Assembly: GCA_964591605.1 (NCBI GenBank)
Contig: CAZQEN010000221.1
Span: forward strand, 1 to 12,803
Direction: 5' to 3'
Length of the DNA: 12,803 bases
Origin: CAYLLT01 sp964591605
Lineage (GTDB): Bacteria; Planctomycetota; Phycisphaerae; UBA1845; PWPN01
The translations under genes and the position numbers were made by a program. The notes under the pieces are model-generated. The model was not told where the DNA came from and made no database searches. It saw nothing but the letters and a program-made list of their open reading frames with translations. Shown here piece after piece: positions 12,692 to 12,803 of this stretch; position 1 is the stretch's first letter; every line of letters starts with the position of its first letter.

Positions 12692-12803
12692 ATGTCAAAC
12701 CCACCCAACACACCGACGAAGGTCCTGATGGTCTATCCGAGGTTTCCTCCTTCGTTCTGGAGTTTCAACGAGGCGGTCAAGCTCCTCGGGAAGAAGGCCA
12801 CGA
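12692..12803 (+). CDS. B12-binding domain radical SAM protein (N-terminus only)
   Basis: Only the first 37 codons are in the window. VLMVYPRFPPSFWSFNEA followed by VKLLGKKAT is the characteristic N-terminus of B12-binding radical SAM proteins of the DUF4070-containing type, in which the strand VLMVYP begins the cobalamin-binding Rossmann domain and a PPLGLLTVAA motif usually follows. The radical SAM Cys motif lies beyond the window, so activity cannot be checked. ATG 12692 is preceded by AAGGGA about 10 bases upstream; an in-frame ATG at 12668 is possible but has no ribosome site. Confidence 0.8.
   Translation, partial: MSNPPNTPTKVLMVYPRFPPSFWSFNEAVKLLGKKAT

Overview
This is a high-GC bacterial window, probably a contig from a metagenome or draft assembly because it contains a run of exactly 100 N at 3241-3340. 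The gene set (CsrA, an RND pump with a Gram-negative layout, a bacterial microcompartment shell protein, two DUF2294/MpsC-like proteins, two bTHX ribosomal proteins, an RRM protein, a B12-binding radical SAM protein) and a REP-like palindromic element suggest a Planctomycetota-like or related deep-branching Gram-negative lineage. That placement is inference; there is no rRNA or phylogenetic marker here.

Layout: (1) 70-225, a sigma70-type promoter and tRNA-Ser(GGA). (2) 226-921, about 700 bases with no gene I can support. (3) 922-5337, a two-gene RND efflux operon (periplasmic adaptor, then inner-membrane pump) with the assembly gap inside the pump gene. (4) 5386-7014, three minus-strand genes: a DUF6197-like protein, a single-RRM RNA-binding protein and a DUF2294/MpsC-like protein. 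A multi-branched palindromic element (6423-6586) lies between the last two. (5) 7147-12242, a plus-strand block: an extended SDR reductase, GlsB/YeaQ-type membrane protein 1, bTHX 1, GlsB/YeaQ-type protein 2, an SPFH/stomatin protein, a lone BMC-H shell protein, bTHX 2, a second DUF2294 protein, and CsrA. (6) 12243-12691, a gene-poor leader, followed by the first 37 codons of a B12-binding radical SAM protein cut by the window end.

The most striking feature is a roughly 113-nt sequence present three times (7229-7341, 8661-8773, 9487-9599). Each copy has its own TTGCxT-16/17-TAxAxT promoter 53-61 nt upstream, a strongly conserved 5' box, a covarying central hairpin, a conserved core and a covarying terminator hairpin ending in T6-T7. 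Copies 2 and 3 stand immediately before the two glsB-like paralogues and copy 1 before the SDR gene. I read this as an RNA family, either small RNAs or terminator-based leaders, that controls a stress-type regulon. I cannot match it to an RNA family I know.

The block from copy 3 onward could be transcribed as one unit ending in csrA. It joins membrane-stress proteins (GlsB, SPFH), ribosome-associated bTHX, a shell protein and a global RNA-binding regulator. Three of its gene types (glsB, bTHX, DUF2294) also occur a second time within 5 kb, so the locus looks built by duplication.
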